From an uncultured Ignavibacteriota bacterium (GTDB lineage Bacteria > Bacteroidota > Ignavibacteria > UBA10030 > UBA8401): DNA of 64,000 nucleotides. The translations under genes were made by a program, and so were the position numbers. Below the pieces are notes generated by a model. That model worked only from the letters and a program-made list of their open reading frames with translations, made no database searches and was not told where the DNA came from. Of the stretch, positions 17,669 to 27,278 are shown in pieces. How positions within the stretch are numbered: the first letter of the stretch is position 1; each line of letters starts with the position of its first letter. The stretch lies in NCBI GenBank assembly GCA_903861125.1, contig CAIOTF010000011.1:1-64000 (forward strand), in the 5' to 3' direction.

Positions 17669-19126
17669 ATGAGTGCCGCCACACTGTCAAATTATATCTC
17701 GGGAACATGGCAAAATGTCAATGAACGCAAGACGTTACCTGTTGAAAACCCCTCCACAGGTGAAGTTATTGCTTATGTTCCCCTGTCGGGAGCATATGAT
17801 GTTGATGTAGCAGTGAGAGCAGCGGAAAAAGCACTCCCCGGTTGGTCATCGACACCAATTAAAGAACGTGTTCAGATTTTCTTCCGATACAGGTCATTGT
17901 TGGAAAAATATTCTCAGGAACTTGCAGAACTCATTCATAAAGAAAATGGAAAAATTCTCAGTGAAGCAACTGCTGAGATCGAAAAAAGTATTGAACTGAC
18001 GGAGTTTGCATGTTCAATGCCGCAACTAATATCCGGCGAGATACTGGAAGTGAGCCGCGGTGTTGAATGCCGCATCGACCGTTATCCTGTCGGAGTCGTT
18101 GCATGCATTACTCCATTCAATTTCCCCGCGATGGTGCCTAATTGGACAATTCCGAATGCTCTTGTTCTCGGAAATACTATGGTACTGAAACCATCTGAAC
18201 TTGTTCCGTTGAGTTCGTGCAGATTGGCTGAGCTATTGAAAGAAGCTGGACTGCCTGACGGTGTATTTAATATTGTTCATGGCGGACAAGAAACAGTTGA
18301 AGCGCTTTGCAATCACCGGGGAATTCAGGCAATCACGTTTGTCGGATCTACGAAAGTTGCAAAGATTGTTTATCAGCGCGCAACCAATCAGTTAAAAAGA
18401 GCATTGTGTCTTGGCGGAGCAAAAAATCATCTTATCGTTATGCCCGACGCACATGAAGAGATGACCGCCTCGAATGTTGCGGCATCGATGAGCGGATGTG
18501 CAGGACAACGATGCATGGCCGCATCTGCAATGGTGGCTGTCGGATCCGTCGATCACATCATCACAAAGCTGGTGGAAGAATCGAAAAAGATCGTCCCCGG
18601 AAAAAATCTCGGCGCGGTAATCTCAAAAGCAGCAAAAGAAAGAATCGAGCGTTATATAACGGAAGCTGAACAACAAGGAGCAACGATACTGCTTGACGGA
18701 CGAGGAGTAAAAGTTGCAGGAAAAGAAAACGGATATTATGTTGGTCCTACAGTGATCGATAATGTAACACCAGATATGAAAATTGCACAGGAAGAAGTGT
18801 TCGGTCCCGTCCTTTCCATAATGCGTGCGAATGATGTTGATGAAGCGCTGAAAATTGAAAATGCAAATCCATATGGAAATGCAGCATCGATCTTTACGCA
18901 AAGCGGCGGAATCGCGCGGTATGTTGCAGAGCATGCCAACGCTGGAATGATCGGTGTGAATATCGGAGTTCCCGTCCCCCGCGAGCCGTTCTCATTTGGC
19001 GGTTGGAATGAATCAAAATTCGGTTCCGGAGACATCACCGGAAAAAGTTCGATCGAGTTCTTTACGAAACCGAAAAAAACTACGACCAAATGGAACGCCG
19101 AAGCAAGAAAGAATTGGATGAGTTGA
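17669..19126 (+). CDS. mmsA: CoA-acylating (methyl)malonate-semialdehyde dehydrogenase
   Basis: 485 residues from ATG 17669, chosen because AAAGGAG lies 6 nt before it; an upstream in-frame ATG at 17612 is rejected. It is an aldehyde dehydrogenase with CITPFNFPAMVPNW and the nucleophile region GCAGQRCMAASAM, which is diagnostic of the CoA-dependent methylmalonate-semialdehyde subfamily. The usual general-base Glu of the ALDH family is absent there (LCLGGAKNH). It converts malonate or methylmalonate semialdehyde plus CoA and NAD+ to acetyl- or propionyl-CoA with release of CO2/bicarbonate. Here it is the natural last step for uracil (beta-alanine) and thymine (beta-aminoisobutyrate) breakdown encoded next door, and also for valine degradation via the dehydrogenases further right. 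Confidence 0.93.
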   Translation: MSAATLSNYISGTWQNVNERKTLPVENPSTGEVIAYVPLSGAYDVDVAVRAAEKALPGWSSTPIKERVQIFFRYRSLLEKYSQELAELIHKENGKILSEATAEIEKSIELTEFACSMPQLISGEILEVSRGVECRIDRYPVGVVACITPFNFPAMVPNWTIPNALVLGNTMVLKPSELVPLSSCRLAELLKEAGLPDGVFNIVHGGQETVEALCNHRGIQAITFVGSTKVAKIVYQRATNQLKRALCLGGAKNHLIVMPDAHEEMTASNVAASMSGCAGQRCMAASAMVAVGSVDHIITKLVEESKKIVPGKNLGAVISKAAKERIERYITEAEQQGATILLDGRGVKVAGKENGYYVGPTVIDNVTPDMKIAQEEVFGPVLSIMRANDVDEALKIENANPYGNAASIFTQSGGIARYVAEHANAGMIGVNIGVPVPREPFSFGGWNESKFGSGDITGKSSIEFFTKPKKTTTKWNAEARKNWMS

Positions 19127-19149
19127 AGAAATAGAAAAAGTCTATTTCT
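19127..19149. terminator. Hairpin directly after mmsA
   Basis: A perfect 9-bp stem AGAAATAGA/TCTATTTCT closes an AAAAG loop, starting at the base after the mmsA stop. The 3' flank lacks a T run, so termination efficiency is doubtful. It sits between convergent mmsA and the NCS1 permease. Confidence 0.5.
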
Positions 19150-19204
19150 ATCTCGATATCAGTTGGCTGCATCCAATCCGTACATCCGGGATGGTTATAA
19201 CTTC

Positions 19205-20716
19205 TTATCTCTGTGCTGAGCGGTTGAACAATTTCACTTTCATCATTCCTACATAGACAACAAACGCTGCAATAAATCCCACAAACCATGCATAGCTATA
19301 TAGATGCATGAAGAACGAACCAACCATTGCCGGATCGATCACAGAAATTGTTCCTAAAAAACCGGGAATATTTGGAATAACTCCAACGATGAGGGCAACA
19401 ACTGCTGCAGTATTAAAACCTTTAGAATACGTATATTCACCATTCATCCGATAGAGATCCTGAACATTCAGATTTGTCTTCCGAACGACAAAATAATCAG
19501 CGATCAATATACCGCCGATCGGTCCGAGTAACGCAGAATAGCCGACAAGCCAGGTAAAAATGTACCCGCTCGGATCGGCGACAAGTTTCCACGGCTGGAT
19601 GAGGATTCCAATTATGCCGGTGATCAATCCGCCGATGCGGAACGTGATTTTCGACGGCCAAATGTTGGAAAAATCGTTTGCCGGACTAACAACATTTGCG
19701 GCAAGATTAGTTGCGAGCGTTGCGAGACAGAGTGCAAACAAGGAAACTGCAAGAACGATGGGATTGGTAAACTTGGTTATCAAAATAACAGGGTCCCATA
19801 TTGGAAATCCGCCAAAGATAACAATGGTAGCCGATGTAACTGCAACGCCGATAAATGCATACAATCCCATTGTCAATGGCAAGCCAAGTAATTGTCCGAG
19901 CATTTGACTCCGCTGCGTCTTTGAATACCGTGTGAAGTCAGGGATATTGAGTGATAGGGTTGCCCAAAAACCGATCATACCAGTAAGAGAAGGGAAAAAT
20001 ACCATCCAAAATTGTCCTTCTTTGATTCCGCCGGCTGCAAACTGCGACGGCTGCGAAAGCATCGGACCGAATCCACCGGCCTGCTGGTATGCCCACCCGA
20101 GCAATACTAATCCAAGAACAATCAATAGAGGTGCTTTGATATCCAAAAGGAAACGAATGGAATCTATTCCCTTATAAATAACAAACATGTTGATGCTCCA
20201 AAAAAAGATAAAGCATCCGAACTGTGCTATGTTGATTCCGGCAAACCAAACAGGCAATGCATCCCATGCAGGGATGAAAATTGTCATAATCTTATAGATG
20301 GCCCAGCCTCCGATCCACGTTTGTATGCCAAACCAGCCGCAGGCAACAAACGCGCGCAGCAATGCAGGAATATTGGCACCATGAACGCCGAACGATGCGC
20401 GACAATAAACGGGAAACGGAATTCCATATTTCGTTCCGGCATGTGCATTGAGGATCATCGGAACCAGGACTATAAGATTTCCGAGAAATACCGTTATTAC
20501 CGCTTGGTACCAATTCATCCCTTCGGCGATCAATCCCGACGCAAGCATATAGGTTGGTATGCAGGCCGACATTGATATCCACAGTGCGGCAATGTTATAC
20601 GTCCCCCATTTCCGTTCAGCCTTCGTCGTCGGCGCCAGATCGTGATTGAGAAGTGGACTGTTCCCGACTGATTTCAGATCAGTCTCGACGATTTCTGCTG
20701 AAAGAAGTGTTTTCAT
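19205..20716 (-). CDS. NCS1-family nucleobase:cation symporter
   Basis: 503 residues with about 12 membrane helices. Family features are the N-terminal NHDLAPTTKAERKWGTYNIA, helix-1 ISMSACIPTYMLASGLIAEGM, YGIPFPVYCRASFGVHGAN, and the AANVVSPANDFSNIWP stretch. The nucleobase-cation-symport-1 family imports uracil, allantoin, hydantoin, cytosine or thiamine-type rings with Na+ or H+. Lying between dihydropyrimidinase and the semialdehyde dehydrogenase, it most likely imports uracil/thymine or dihydropyrimidines. It is separated from the catabolic operon by a terminator and must have its own promoter in the 104 nt upstream or rely on read-through. Confidence 0.9.
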   Translation of the reverse strand: MKTLLSAEIVETDLKSVGNSPLLNHDLAPTTKAERKWGTYNIAALWISMSACIPTYMLASGLIAEGMNWYQAVITVFLGNLIVLVPMILNAHAGTKYGIPFPVYCRASFGVHGANIPALLRAFVACGWFGIQTWIGGWAIYKIMTIFIPAWDALPVWFAGINIAQFGCFIFFWSINMFVIYKGIDSIRFLLDIKAPLLIVLGLVLLGWAYQQAGGFGPMLSQPSQFAAGGIKEGQFWMVFFPSLTGMIGFWATLSLNIPDFTRYSKTQRSQMLGQLLGLPLTMGLYAFIGVAVTSATIVIFGGFPIWDPVILITKFTNPIVLAVSLFALCLATLATNLAANVVSPANDFSNIWPSKITFRIGGLITGIIGILIQPWKLVADPSGYIFTWLVGYSALLGPIGGILIADYFVVRKTNLNVQDLYRMNGEYTYSKGFNTAAVVALIVGVIPNIPGFLGTISVIDPAMVGSFFMHLYSYAWFVGFIAAFVVYVGMMKVKLFNRSAQR

Positions 20717-20805
20717 CGGTTCGTGTATATTGTGGATGGAAATGTGATTTGCAATGTCCGCGATTTTAATATTTGGTTAAAGAAATTTTTCCGTGCTTAA
20801 TCCGT

Positions 20806-20851
20806 GATAAAAATAAATATGCCGTGTATCATAGAAGAAGATATACACGGC
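20806..20851 (-). terminator. Terminator of the pyrimidine catabolic operon
   Basis: The inverted repeat GCCGTGTAT (20821-20829)/ATACACGGC (20843-20851) is followed on the minus strand by ATATTTATTTTTATC. It lies 34 nt after the dihydropyrimidinase stop. The + side also has a T-rich flank. Confidence 0.7.
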
Positions 20852-20884
20852 ACTATTTTTAAATAAATAAATGATTCATGAAAT

Positions 20885-22267
20885 CTAAATCATTCCGTTT
20901 ACTTTTTTTCGTTTTACAAATTTTCCATATCCGGGTTTCACGTTGATTTGATTGTTTTCGATCGCAACCTGCCCGCGCATCAATACAGATTTCACTTTTC
21001 CTTTTATCTTCCATCCTTCGTATCCGGAGTAGTCCACATTCATGTGATGCGTTTTGGCCGATAGCGTATGTTCTTCGTTCGGATCAACAATGATGATATC
21101 CGCATCTGAACCGACAGCCACGCATCCTTTTTTCGGGAACATACCGAAGATCTTTGCAGCATTTGTAGATGTAAGTTCAACAAATTTATTGAGGGAGATC
21201 CGTCCCTTGTTTACTCCCTCTGAAAAGAGTAATTCCATTCTGCTTTCGATGCCTGGAGCACCGTTCGGGATCTTGGAGAAATCATCTTTGCCCATCAACT
21301 TTTGTTCCCAAGTGAACGGACAATGATCCGTGGCGACGACCTGCACTGTTCCCTGATTGATCGCACCCCATAATGCTTCCTGATCTTTTTTCTGACGAAG
21401 AGGCGGAGACATCACCCATTTTGCTCCTTCAAAGTTCTGTTCGTATAGCGATGCGTCGAGAATAAGATATTGGATGCAAGTTTCACCGTACACTTTTTGG
21501 TTTCGCTGCGCCACACGGCGTACCTGATTAATAGCTCCTTCACACGTCATATGAACGATGTATGCCGGAACTCCGGTGTAATGTGCCATGTCGGAAAAGC
21601 GTCCGGATGCTTCTGATTCTGTAATCTCAGGCTGGGAAAGATAATGATAGATCGGTGCTAATTTTCCTTCCGCACGATGCTTGGCAACAAGAAAGTCGAT
21701 CACATCTCCATTCGTGGCATGCACTGTCACCATACCGCCTTGTTTCTTCACCTCCTGCATCAGACCTACCATTTGGCGATCGTCAATCATCAACGCGCCT
21801 TTATATGCCATAAATGTTTTAAAGGATGTGATTCCTTCATCGTTCACCATTTTGGTAATTTCCGCTTTCGTGCTTTCATTGAAGTCGGTTACAGCCATAT
21901 GGAACGAATAGTCGCACGCGGCTTTTCCGTTCGATCTTCCCTGCCACGCTTCAAGTGCGTTGTATAACGATTTGCCCTGGGTCTGCAGAACAAAGTCGAT
22001 CACCATTGTTGTTCCGCCGAATAGTGCAGCGCTTGTTCCAGTTGCATAATTATCGCTTGAAAATGTACCCATGAACGGCATATCGAGATGAACATGCGGA
22101 TCAATACCGCCTGGCATAACAAGTTTCCCTGTTGCATCAATGGTCTTATCTGCTTTTACCTGAAGATTTTTTCCGATGAGGGAAACGGTTTCTCCTTCAA
22201 CGAATATATCGGCAATAAAATCTTCATCTGCCGTGATGATTCTTCCATTCTTGATCAATACTGACAT
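20885..22267 (-). CDS. hydA: Dihydropyrimidinase (hydantoinase)
   Basis: 460 residues of the amidohydrolase superfamily. The metal site HVH in PGGIDPHVHLDMPF is followed by the SFKTFMAYKGA region; the carboxylated bridging Lys of this family lies in this stretch. The His ligand in HATNGD, the VHMTCEGA His and the Asp of VATDHCPF complete the binuclear zinc centre. The enzyme opens dihydrouracil to N-carbamoyl-beta-alanine, or dihydrothymine to the beta-aminoisobutyrate analogue. It follows preA by 17 nt and is the last gene of the five-gene operon before a terminator. The neighbours favour the pyrimidine substrate over allantoin or synthetic hydantoins. Confidence 0.95.
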   Translation of the reverse strand: MSVLIKNGRIITADEDFIADIFVEGETVSLIGKNLQVKADKTIDATGKLVMPGGIDPHVHLDMPFMGTFSSDNYATGTSAALFGGTTMVIDFVLQTQGKSLYNALEAWQGRSNGKAACDYSFHMAVTDFNESTKAEITKMVNDEGITSFKTFMAYKGALMIDDRQMVGLMQEVKKQGGMVTVHATNGDVIDFLVAKHRAEGKLAPIYHYLSQPEITESEASGRFSDMAHYTGVPAYIVHMTCEGAINQVRRVAQRNQKVYGETCIQYLILDASLYEQNFEGAKWVMSPPLRQKKDQEALWGAINQGTVQVVATDHCPFTWEQKLMGKDDFSKIPNGAPGIESRMELLFSEGVNKGRISLNKFVELTSTNAAKIFGMFPKKGCVAVGSDADIIIVDPNEEHTLSAKTHHMNVDYSGYEGWKIKGKVKSVLMRGQVAIENNQINVKPGYGKFVKRKKVNGMI

Positions 22268-22284
22268 AGTATACTCCTGATTTT

Positions 22285-23595
22285 TTAATGAACGTCTATT
22301 CCATGTTTGTGTTGAAATTTGCGAAGGTCTTCAATCGAAAGAGGCTGAGGAAGTTCTTTCACCAATTCGTTCCATGTTTTTGACTGAGCGCCGTTATCCT
22401 TTTGCACCATTGTGATACAATGATCAACCGGGCAGACGATGTAACACAACCTGCAACCAACACAATCCGACTCACGTACGGTCGGCTGTATCTTTCCTTT
22501 CTTCTGCACAAGATCGATGCACTGATGAGCGGTATCTTCACAGGCGATATAGCAAAGATTGCAGTGGATACATTTCCCCGCATCTATGTGTGCGATATGT
22601 TTTGAGAGCAGGTTCATATCGCCGAAGTTTGCAATATTCGCCAAAGCTTTACCGCGGATCTGGTCCAGAGACGTATATCCTTTTTCTTCCATCCAATTTG
22701 TCGTTCCGTCGATCATATCCTCAACGATACGGAATCCATAATGCATCACTGCCGTGCATACCTGAACACTTGTTGCGCCGAGCAAAATAAATTCAAGCGC
22801 ATCTTTCCAATTTGAAATTCCCCCCATTGCTGAAATGGGCAAATTGATCTCCGGATCCCGTGCAATTTCGGACACCATATTGAGCGCAATCGGTTTTATC
22901 GCCGGACCGGCATAACCGCCGTGTCCCCCTTTCCCTCCGCGAGACGGTTCAATTTGGAACGTATCAAGATCCACACCGATGATTGTATTGATCGTATTGA
23001 TGAGAGAGATCCCGTTCGCATTACCCTTCTTTGCTGCACGACCAGGGAAACGGATGTCGGTTACATTCGGAGTGAGTTTAACAAGAACCGGTATGGTAGA
23101 AACCTCCGTCACCCATTCTGTGATCATTGTGCAATATTCCGGAACTTGGCCAACGGCGGAGCCCATGCCGCGTTCGCTCATACCGTGCGGACAACCGTAA
23201 TTCAACTCGATTCCGTCGGCACCCGCATCAATCGTCCGTTTGACAATATCATGCCATATTTTTCTGTCGGATTCGACCATCAACGAAGCAACGATCGCCC
23301 TATCCGGCCACAATTTTTTCGTCTCGGCAATCTCTTTCAAATTGATTTCGATGGATCGATCGCTGATGAGTTCAATATTGTTCAATCCGATGATCTTCTG
23401 ACCGTTGAAATCAACAGCACCATAGCGGTTGACAACGTTCATTACCGGTGCGCCGATTGTTTTCCATACAGCGCCTCCCCAGCCTACTTCGAACGCTTTG
23501 CAGATCTGATATCCTGAATTGGTCGGCGGTGCTGAAGCAAGCCAAAACGGATTAGGAGATGTAATTCCTGCACAGTTGATACGTAAGTCGACCAT
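22285..23595 (-). CDS. preA: NAD-dependent dihydropyrimidine dehydrogenase, PreA subunit
   Basis: 436 residues. The N-terminal 330 are a dihydroorotate-dehydrogenase-like FMN barrel, with ITSPNPFWLASAPPT at the start and the active-site segment LNYGCPHGMSERGMG holding the catalytic Cys. The C terminus carries two 4Fe-4S motifs (CIHCNLCYIAC and CVGCRLCYIVCP). PreA reduces uracil or thymine at the FMN, with electrons passing from PreT through these clusters. It starts 12 nt after preT. About 25 residues longer than the E. coli protein, with the extension at the C terminus. In vivo direction is assumed catabolic from the following hydA. Confidence 0.95.
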   Translation of the reverse strand: MVDLRINCAGITSPNPFWLASAPPTNSGYQICKAFEVGWGGAVWKTIGAPVMNVVNRYGAVDFNGQKIIGLNNIELISDRSIEINLKEIAETKKLWPDRAIVASLMVESDRKIWHDIVKRTIDAGADGIELNYGCPHGMSERGMGSAVGQVPEYCTMITEWVTEVSTIPVLVKLTPNVTDIRFPGRAAKKGNANGISLINTINTIIGVDLDTFQIEPSRGGKGGHGGYAGPAIKPIALNMVSEIARDPEINLPISAMGGISNWKDALEFILLGATSVQVCTAVMHYGFRIVEDMIDGTTNWMEEKGYTSLDQIRGKALANIANFGDMNLLSKHIAHIDAGKCIHCNLCYIACEDTAHQCIDLVQKKGKIQPTVRESDCVGCRLCYIVCPVDHCITMVQKDNGAQSKTWNELVKELPQPLSIEDLRKFQHKHGIDVH

Positions 23596-23607
23596 AGTTC
23601 CTCAATA

Positions 23608-24939
23608 TTATTTCTTCTTGAAAATGAAATTATGAATTCCGTACGCCGCACGTTTTCCGTCATATGCAGCATTCACAACTTCTTTCCCGCCGTTAATACA
23701 ATCGCCTCCGGCAAAATATTTCGGATTCGAAGTTTGGTATGATTTTGTGTTGACAACTACCATACCGTCTTTGATCTTCAGTTTTGGTATAGAAGCAAGA
23801 AACGTCTCGTCGATATTTTGTCCGACCGCTTTAATCACCATATCGACAGGAATCTTGAATTCAGAACGGGGTATCGTCTTCAGTTTTCCATTCACGATCC
23901 TTGTTTCAAGACATTCCAATGCCTGCACTTTCTTTTTCCCGACGATCTTCTTCGGTTGAGCGTGGAAATAAAAAGTTATACCATCCCGTTTAGCCAGTTC
24001 GAATTCAAAGTCATAGGCGGACATCTGTTCCCTGCCGCGGCGATACACCATAAACACTTCTTCCGCTCCAAGGCGTTTTGCTTCTGTAGCGGCATCTATC
24101 GCCGTATTTCCCGCACCAATGACTGCAACGCGTCTGCCAACATCTACGGATTTCCATTTCCGTTTCGTAACATTCTCGACAAAATCGAGAGCGTTAACAA
24201 CGCCAATCATTTCTTCACCGGAAATCTTTAGATCTGCCGGCATTGAAAGTCCCACACCGATAAAAACAGCATCATGTGTTTTTTCCAATTTTTCAAATGA
24301 AATATCCTTGCCAACCCGAACACCGGTCTTTATCTTGACCCCGAGACGTTTAATCATCTTTACTTCATTCAAACTGTCCTGCTGCTGCATTTTGTACGGT
24401 GCTATACCATGTGTGTCCAAACCGCCGGCAAGTTTGCTAGCCTCATAGATCGTCACTTCGAATCCAAACAAAGTTAATTCAGCCGCACATGCAAGGCCTG
24501 CGGGACCTGCACCGATAATGCCGACAGTTTTACCATTCATTTCTGCAGGAGTGAATAATTGGGGCATTCTTTTTTCAACATACCAATCCATCACATGGCG
24601 CTGAAGTTTGCCGATCTGAATCGGTTTTTCCCCTTTGGCATGATACACACATGCGCCTTCGCAGAGTTCGTCCACAGGACACGCTTTAGCACAGGTTAAC
24701 GCCACCCAATTTGAAGAAAGGATTGTCTTAGCGGATCCTCTCAAATTCCCGGTGGAGATCTTTTTGATGAATGTCGAGATATCGATATGCGTCGGGCAGG
24801 CGGTCATACAAGGGGAATCGTAACAGTAGAGGCAGCGGTTTGCTTCCGCAAGCGCAGCGACATCGGTGAGTGCCGGTTTCAGTTCAGCAAAATTCGCTTC
24901 GTATTCCTTTGAAGTGAGTTTCGGAGCAACATTGTTCAT
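23608..24939 (-). CDS. preT: Dihydropyrimidine dehydrogenase, PreT (FAD/NADH, Fe-S) subunit
   Basis: 443 residues. The N terminus has the Cys-rich glutamate-synthase-small-subunit type clusters (CLYCYDSPCMTACP and CAKACPVDELCEGAC). It is followed by an FAD motif GIIGAGPAGLACAAEL near residue 140 and a nucleotide motif VAVIGAGNTAIDAATEAKRL near 265. The end GGDCINGGKEVVNAAYDGKRAA is the FAD closing motif. It takes electrons from NAD(P)H and feeds PreA. The domain set equals the N-terminal half of eukaryotic DPD; together preT and preA represent the split form of that enzyme. Confidence 0.93.
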   Translation of the reverse strand: MNNVAPKLTSKEYEANFAELKPALTDVAALAEANRCLYCYDSPCMTACPTHIDISTFIKKISTGNLRGSAKTILSSNWVALTCAKACPVDELCEGACVYHAKGEKPIQIGKLQRHVMDWYVEKRMPQLFTPAEMNGKTVGIIGAGPAGLACAAELTLFGFEVTIYEASKLAGGLDTHGIAPYKMQQQDSLNEVKMIKRLGVKIKTGVRVGKDISFEKLEKTHDAVFIGVGLSMPADLKISGEEMIGVVNALDFVENVTKRKWKSVDVGRRVAVIGAGNTAIDAATEAKRLGAEEVFMVYRRGREQMSAYDFEFELAKRDGITFYFHAQPKKIVGKKKVQALECLETRIVNGKLKTIPRSEFKIPVDMVIKAVGQNIDETFLASIPKLKIKDGMVVVNTKSYQTSNPKYFAGGDCINGGKEVVNAAYDGKRAAYGIHNFIFKKK

Positions 24940-24966
24940 ACTGTTTGTCCTTCACGATTCAATTCA

Positions 24967-26313
24967 TCATGCAGTAACTAATGCGTCGGCTATCGCCAAA
25001 GCAGAATCCAAAGCAGCAATGCCGATATCGATCTCTTCCTTCGAAATGATCAACGGCGGAGCGATCACAAAATGGCTCACCCACGCTTGAAGAAACACAC
25101 CGTTTTTCATCATTTCCGCGGCAACTTTCTCCACAACAGACTGCACGCCGCTGACCTTATCCAGTTTCGTATTGAAGGGTTCTCGGGTCTTCTGATTTTT
25201 GACAAGATCAACAGCCCAGAACAATCCGAGTCCGCGCACATCACCGATGCATATATGTTTTGCTTTCAGTGCATTCAGCTTTTCCTTAAAATATCCTTCA
25301 AGTTCTTTCGCTCTTACTACAAGATTCATTCTTCTCATTTCCGCTATAGCGGCAATTGCCGGAGCAAGCGTTATGGGATGTGCTTCATAGGTATGGCCGT
25401 GTGAAAAGAAATGTTCGTCGAAGAATGAAGCGATCTTCATTGTAGTGGCACAGAGACCGAGAGGAACATACGCTGCAGTGATCCCTTTTGCTGTTACGAG
25501 AATATCCGGTTTTACGTTCCAATGATCGACGGCAAACCACGTACCGGTACGCCCCCAACCGCTCATTACTTCGTCGGCGATCAGCAAGACATTATGTGTA
25601 TCACAAATCTTCCGAAGTCTCGGCAGATATTCGTTCGGCGGAATCAGCACACCGTTGGTGCCGACGATCGGTTCAACAAGAACTGCGGCGACATCTCCTT
25701 CATTTTCTATCATGTGATTTATATACTCAACACAGGCTATTCCGCAGCCCGGATAGGTGTGAAGAAGAGGACATTTATAACAATTCACTTCCGGAGCAAA
25801 AATAACGCCGGGTATCTTCCCTGCCGGTTCCATTGCCCACCGCCTCGGATCTCCGGTTGCAGCAATTGAACCCATTGTTGATCCGTGATATGAGCGGTAC
25901 CGTGAAATGATCTTCGTCTTACCGGTGTACATCCGTGCTATTTTGAACGCCGCTTCATTTGCTTCCGTACCGGATGTTGTGAAAAAGAATTTTTCCAACC
26001 CTTCCGGAAGAACTTCCAAAAGTAATTTGCTGAGCTCAACACGAACATCGGTCGCAAATCCCGGTGCAATGTATGCAAGTTTTTTTGCTTGCTCACCTAT
26101 TGATTCAATCACCGCTTTATTCTTATGTCCAAGCGTGCAGCACATGAGCTGCGACGAAAAATCGAGATAGCGTTTCCCGTTCGAGTCGATAAAATAGCAT
26201 CCTTCAGCATCAACTATATGAAGCGGTTTCCATCCTTTTTGTTTACGCCAAGTTCCGTAAGTATATCGTGCCGTAAGTTCGACGATCTCTTGGGATGATA
26301 AAGTTGAGTTCAT
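24967..26313 (-). CDS. Class III omega-amino acid aminotransferase (beta-alanine/beta-aminoisobutyrate type)
   Basis: 448 residues of fold-type I PLP enzymes. Features are GKRYLDFSSQLMCCTLGH near the N terminus, FTTSGTEANEAAFKIAR, the PLP Asp in LIADEVMSGWGRTG, and the PLP-binding Lys in TAKGITAAYVPLG. Class III members transfer distal amino groups. Between ureidopropionase and preT, the expected reaction is beta-alanine or beta-aminoisobutyrate with pyruvate or 2-oxoglutarate to (methyl)malonate semialdehyde, which mmsA then oxidises. Taurine or GABA activity cannot be excluded by sequence. A Cys-rich insertion (NCYKCPLLHTYPGCGIAC) near residue 175-195 is notable, but its role is unknown. 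Confidence 0.88.
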   Translation of the reverse strand: MNSTLSSQEIVELTARYTYGTWRKQKGWKPLHIVDAEGCYFIDSNGKRYLDFSSQLMCCTLGHKNKAVIESIGEQAKKLAYIAPGFATDVRVELSKLLLEVLPEGLEKFFFTTSGTEANEAAFKIARMYTGKTKIISRYRSYHGSTMGSIAATGDPRRWAMEPAGKIPGVIFAPEVNCYKCPLLHTYPGCGIACVEYINHMIENEGDVAAVLVEPIVGTNGVLIPPNEYLPRLRKICDTHNVLLIADEVMSGWGRTGTWFAVDHWNVKPDILVTAKGITAAYVPLGLCATTMKIASFFDEHFFSHGHTYEAHPITLAPAIAAIAEMRRMNLVVRAKELEGYFKEKLNALKAKHICIGDVRGLGLFWAVDLVKNQKTREPFNTKLDKVSGVQSVVEKVAAEMMKNGVFLQAWVSHFVIAPPLIISKEEIDIGIAALDSALAIADALVTA

Positions 26314-26360
26314 TAGTAAGGAACCTCTTCCCGATTAACGTTCGACTAAAAATTGACCTT

Positions 26361-27227
26361 TTATTCCGTGATCTTTCCGTATTCTTCCGGTCTCCTGTCC
26401 CTGTAGAATTGCCATACAGAACGTACCTCCTGAATCATCTTCATGTCGAGATCGCAAATGATAAGCTCATCCTTGTCGCGGCTTGCTTGTTTCAATATCT
26501 TTCCGCGCGGTGAACAGAAATAACTTTTACCGTAAAATTCGCCGATGTTCCACGGCGCTTCCGTGCCAACACGATTGATCGCACCGACAAAATATCCGTT
26601 CGCCGCGGCATGGGCAGGCTGTTCCAATTCCCACAAATATTCTGATAAACCGGCAACCGTGGCGGATGGATTGTAAACAATCTCGGCACCATTGAGACCG
26701 AGGATACGCGCTCCTTCGGGGAAATGACGGTCGTAACAGATATAGACACCGATATCGGCATATTTCGTTTTAAAGACTGGAAATCCGAGATTCCCCGGTT
26801 TGAAATAGAATTTTTCCCAGAATCCCGGTTCTACCTGAGGAATGTGATGCTTGCGATATTTTCCTAGAAATGTTCCGTCAGCATCGATCACTGCGGCCGT
26901 ATTGTAATAGACACCTTCCATTTCTATTTCATAGATCGGTACGATCATCACCATTTTGTATTTTTTCGCGTACTTCTGCATCAGTTTCACTGTTGGTCCG
27001 TCCGGTATTTTTTCGGTCATTTCATACCATTTCGTTTTTTGTTCTGCGCAAAAATACGGACCATTGAACACTTCCTGAAGACACAAGATCTGAACACCTT
27101 CTTTTCCTGCTTTTTCTATCAGCGGTATATGCTTGTCGATCATTGCCTTTTTGATCTTTGGTATGGGCTGGTCGTTGGAAATTGCGATGGAACACTGGAT
27201 GAGACCACTTCTGACTATACGGGACAT
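26361..27227 (-). CDS. Beta-ureidopropionase (N-carbamoyl-beta-alanine amidohydrolase), nitrilase superfamily
   Basis: 288 residues of the carbon-nitrogen hydrolase fold. The catalytic triad is visible: Glu in LCLQEVFNGPYF, Lys in YRKHHIPQ, and Cys in YICYDRHFPEGAR. The GPYFCAEQ and DRHFPEGAR segments are characteristic of the beta-ureidopropionase branch. It hydrolyses N-carbamoyl-beta-alanine to beta-alanine, CO2 and ammonia. It is the first gene of the pyrimidine operon, with AAGGAG 5 nt before the ATG and a promoter at 27279-27307. Assignment is strengthened by its place between promoter and the other four pathway genes. N-carbamoylputrescine amidase is the main alternative. Confidence 0.9.
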   Translation of the reverse strand: MSRIVRSGLIQCSIAISNDQPIPKIKKAMIDKHIPLIEKAGKEGVQILCLQEVFNGPYFCAEQKTKWYEMTEKIPDGPTVKLMQKYAKKYKMVMIVPIYEIEMEGVYYNTAAVIDADGTFLGKYRKHHIPQVEPGFWEKFYFKPGNLGFPVFKTKYADIGVYICYDRHFPEGARILGLNGAEIVYNPSATVAGLSEYLWELEQPAHAAANGYFVGAINRVGTEAPWNIGEFYGKSYFCSPRGKILKQASRDKDELIICDLDMKMIQEVRSVWQFYRDRRPEEYGKITE

Positions 27228-27278
27228 AAACGCTCCTTAACAGTGAATGGTAAATAACTGAAGAATAAAATGTAGGTT

